Positions 5,548-5,605 of a stretch of DNA of 5,605 nt are shown piece after piece. Position numbers and translations under genes: made by a program. Position 1 is the stretch's first letter. The number at the start of each line of letters is the position of its first letter. The notes beneath the pieces are model-generated. The model was not told the DNA's origin. It worked only from the letters and a program-made list of their open reading frames with translations, and ran no database searches. The stretch comes from JAICIG01 sp035532215 (GTDB lineage Bacteria; Planctomycetota; Planctomycetia; Pirellulales; JAICIG01): the NCBI GenBank assembly GCA_035532215.1, contig DATKRK010000257.1, positions 1-5,605 on the forward strand, in the 5' to 3' direction.

Positions 5548-5564
5548 CGATGTTGAAAAAAACG
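5539..5564. repeat. Perfect 10-bp T7/A7 inverted repeat
   Basis: CGTTTTTTTC (5539-5548) and GAAAAAAACG (5555-5564) are exact reverse complements around GATGTT. The stem is too A/T-rich for a normal terminator stem. It has the dyad form of a regulator binding site and also gives a T-run on each strand. No target gene lies within the window. Confidence 0.6.
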
Positions 5565-5605
5565 TGCAGCGAAAACGGCGAGGGTTCGGTCGCAGGGTTG
5601 TGTTC

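Noticed and set aside
5426..5605. Open plus-strand frame from ATG 5426 to the right edge (60 codons, MKAAMSKAFGYRSHAF...)
   Set aside because: It starts inside the tandem repeat, has no Shine-Dalgarno, resembles no family I know and runs across the T7/A7 dyad. A frame this short is expected by chance at this GC. It could be revived if the frame continues well beyond 5605.
5372..5605. Minus-strand frame open from the right edge to TAA at 5372-5374 (78 codons)
   Set aside because: Its last codons lie in the hairpin and tandem repeats, no family is recognised, and its beginning is outside the window. It might be the tail of a gene beyond the edge, but nothing here supports that.

Overview
The window looks like chromosomal DNA of a planctomycete, probably of the Pirellulales type, with moderately high GC. 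Three things support this. The large gene has the N-terminal basic stretch plus 'LESLENRNLLSA', a variant of the planctomycete LEP-LE-R-LLSA surface-protein motif. Its domain set (TIGR03118-like propeller, PKD, DUF4214) is common in that phylum. The intergenic DNA is full of short palindromic repeats of a kind I recall from planctomycete genomes. The placement is inferred from these traits; no rRNA or marker gene is present.

Layout. Positions 2-361 (+) are the 3' end of a Gfo/Idh/MocA-family oxidoreductase. Positions 362-1101 are a 740-base non-coding stretch made largely of repeats: two copies of a GCAGGC/GCCTGC palindrome, a TGGCAGAC microrepeat, a nested inverted repeat (490-621), and directly beside it a 130-bp MITE-like element with perfect 21-bp terminal inverted repeats flanked by CTAA on both sides (622-759). 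Positions 1102-4470 (+) encode a 1122-residue predicted surface or exported protein. Its modules, in order, are an export motif, a beta-propeller-like domain interrupted by an Asp/Asn/Gly-rich insert, a beta-helix-like module, two PKD domains, four DUF4214-type repeats and a Gly/Asn/His tail. Positions 4499-5134 (-) are a small secreted protein of unknown function with a Trp/Tyr-rich motif, convergent with the large gene and only 28 bases from it. Positions 5135-5605 are non-coding as far as can be supported, with a strong 28-nt-arm hairpin, a 17-bp tandem repeat, a possible intrinsic terminator and a perfect 10-bp T7/A7 inverted repeat.

The genes do not form an obvious pathway or operon. The oxidoreductase is separated from the surface protein by the repeat block, and the two exported proteins converge. 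I see no phage, CRISPR, toxin-antitoxin or defence system. The most unusual content is the architecture of the 1122-residue protein and the MITE-like element; neither amounts to a new biological system on sequence evidence alone.
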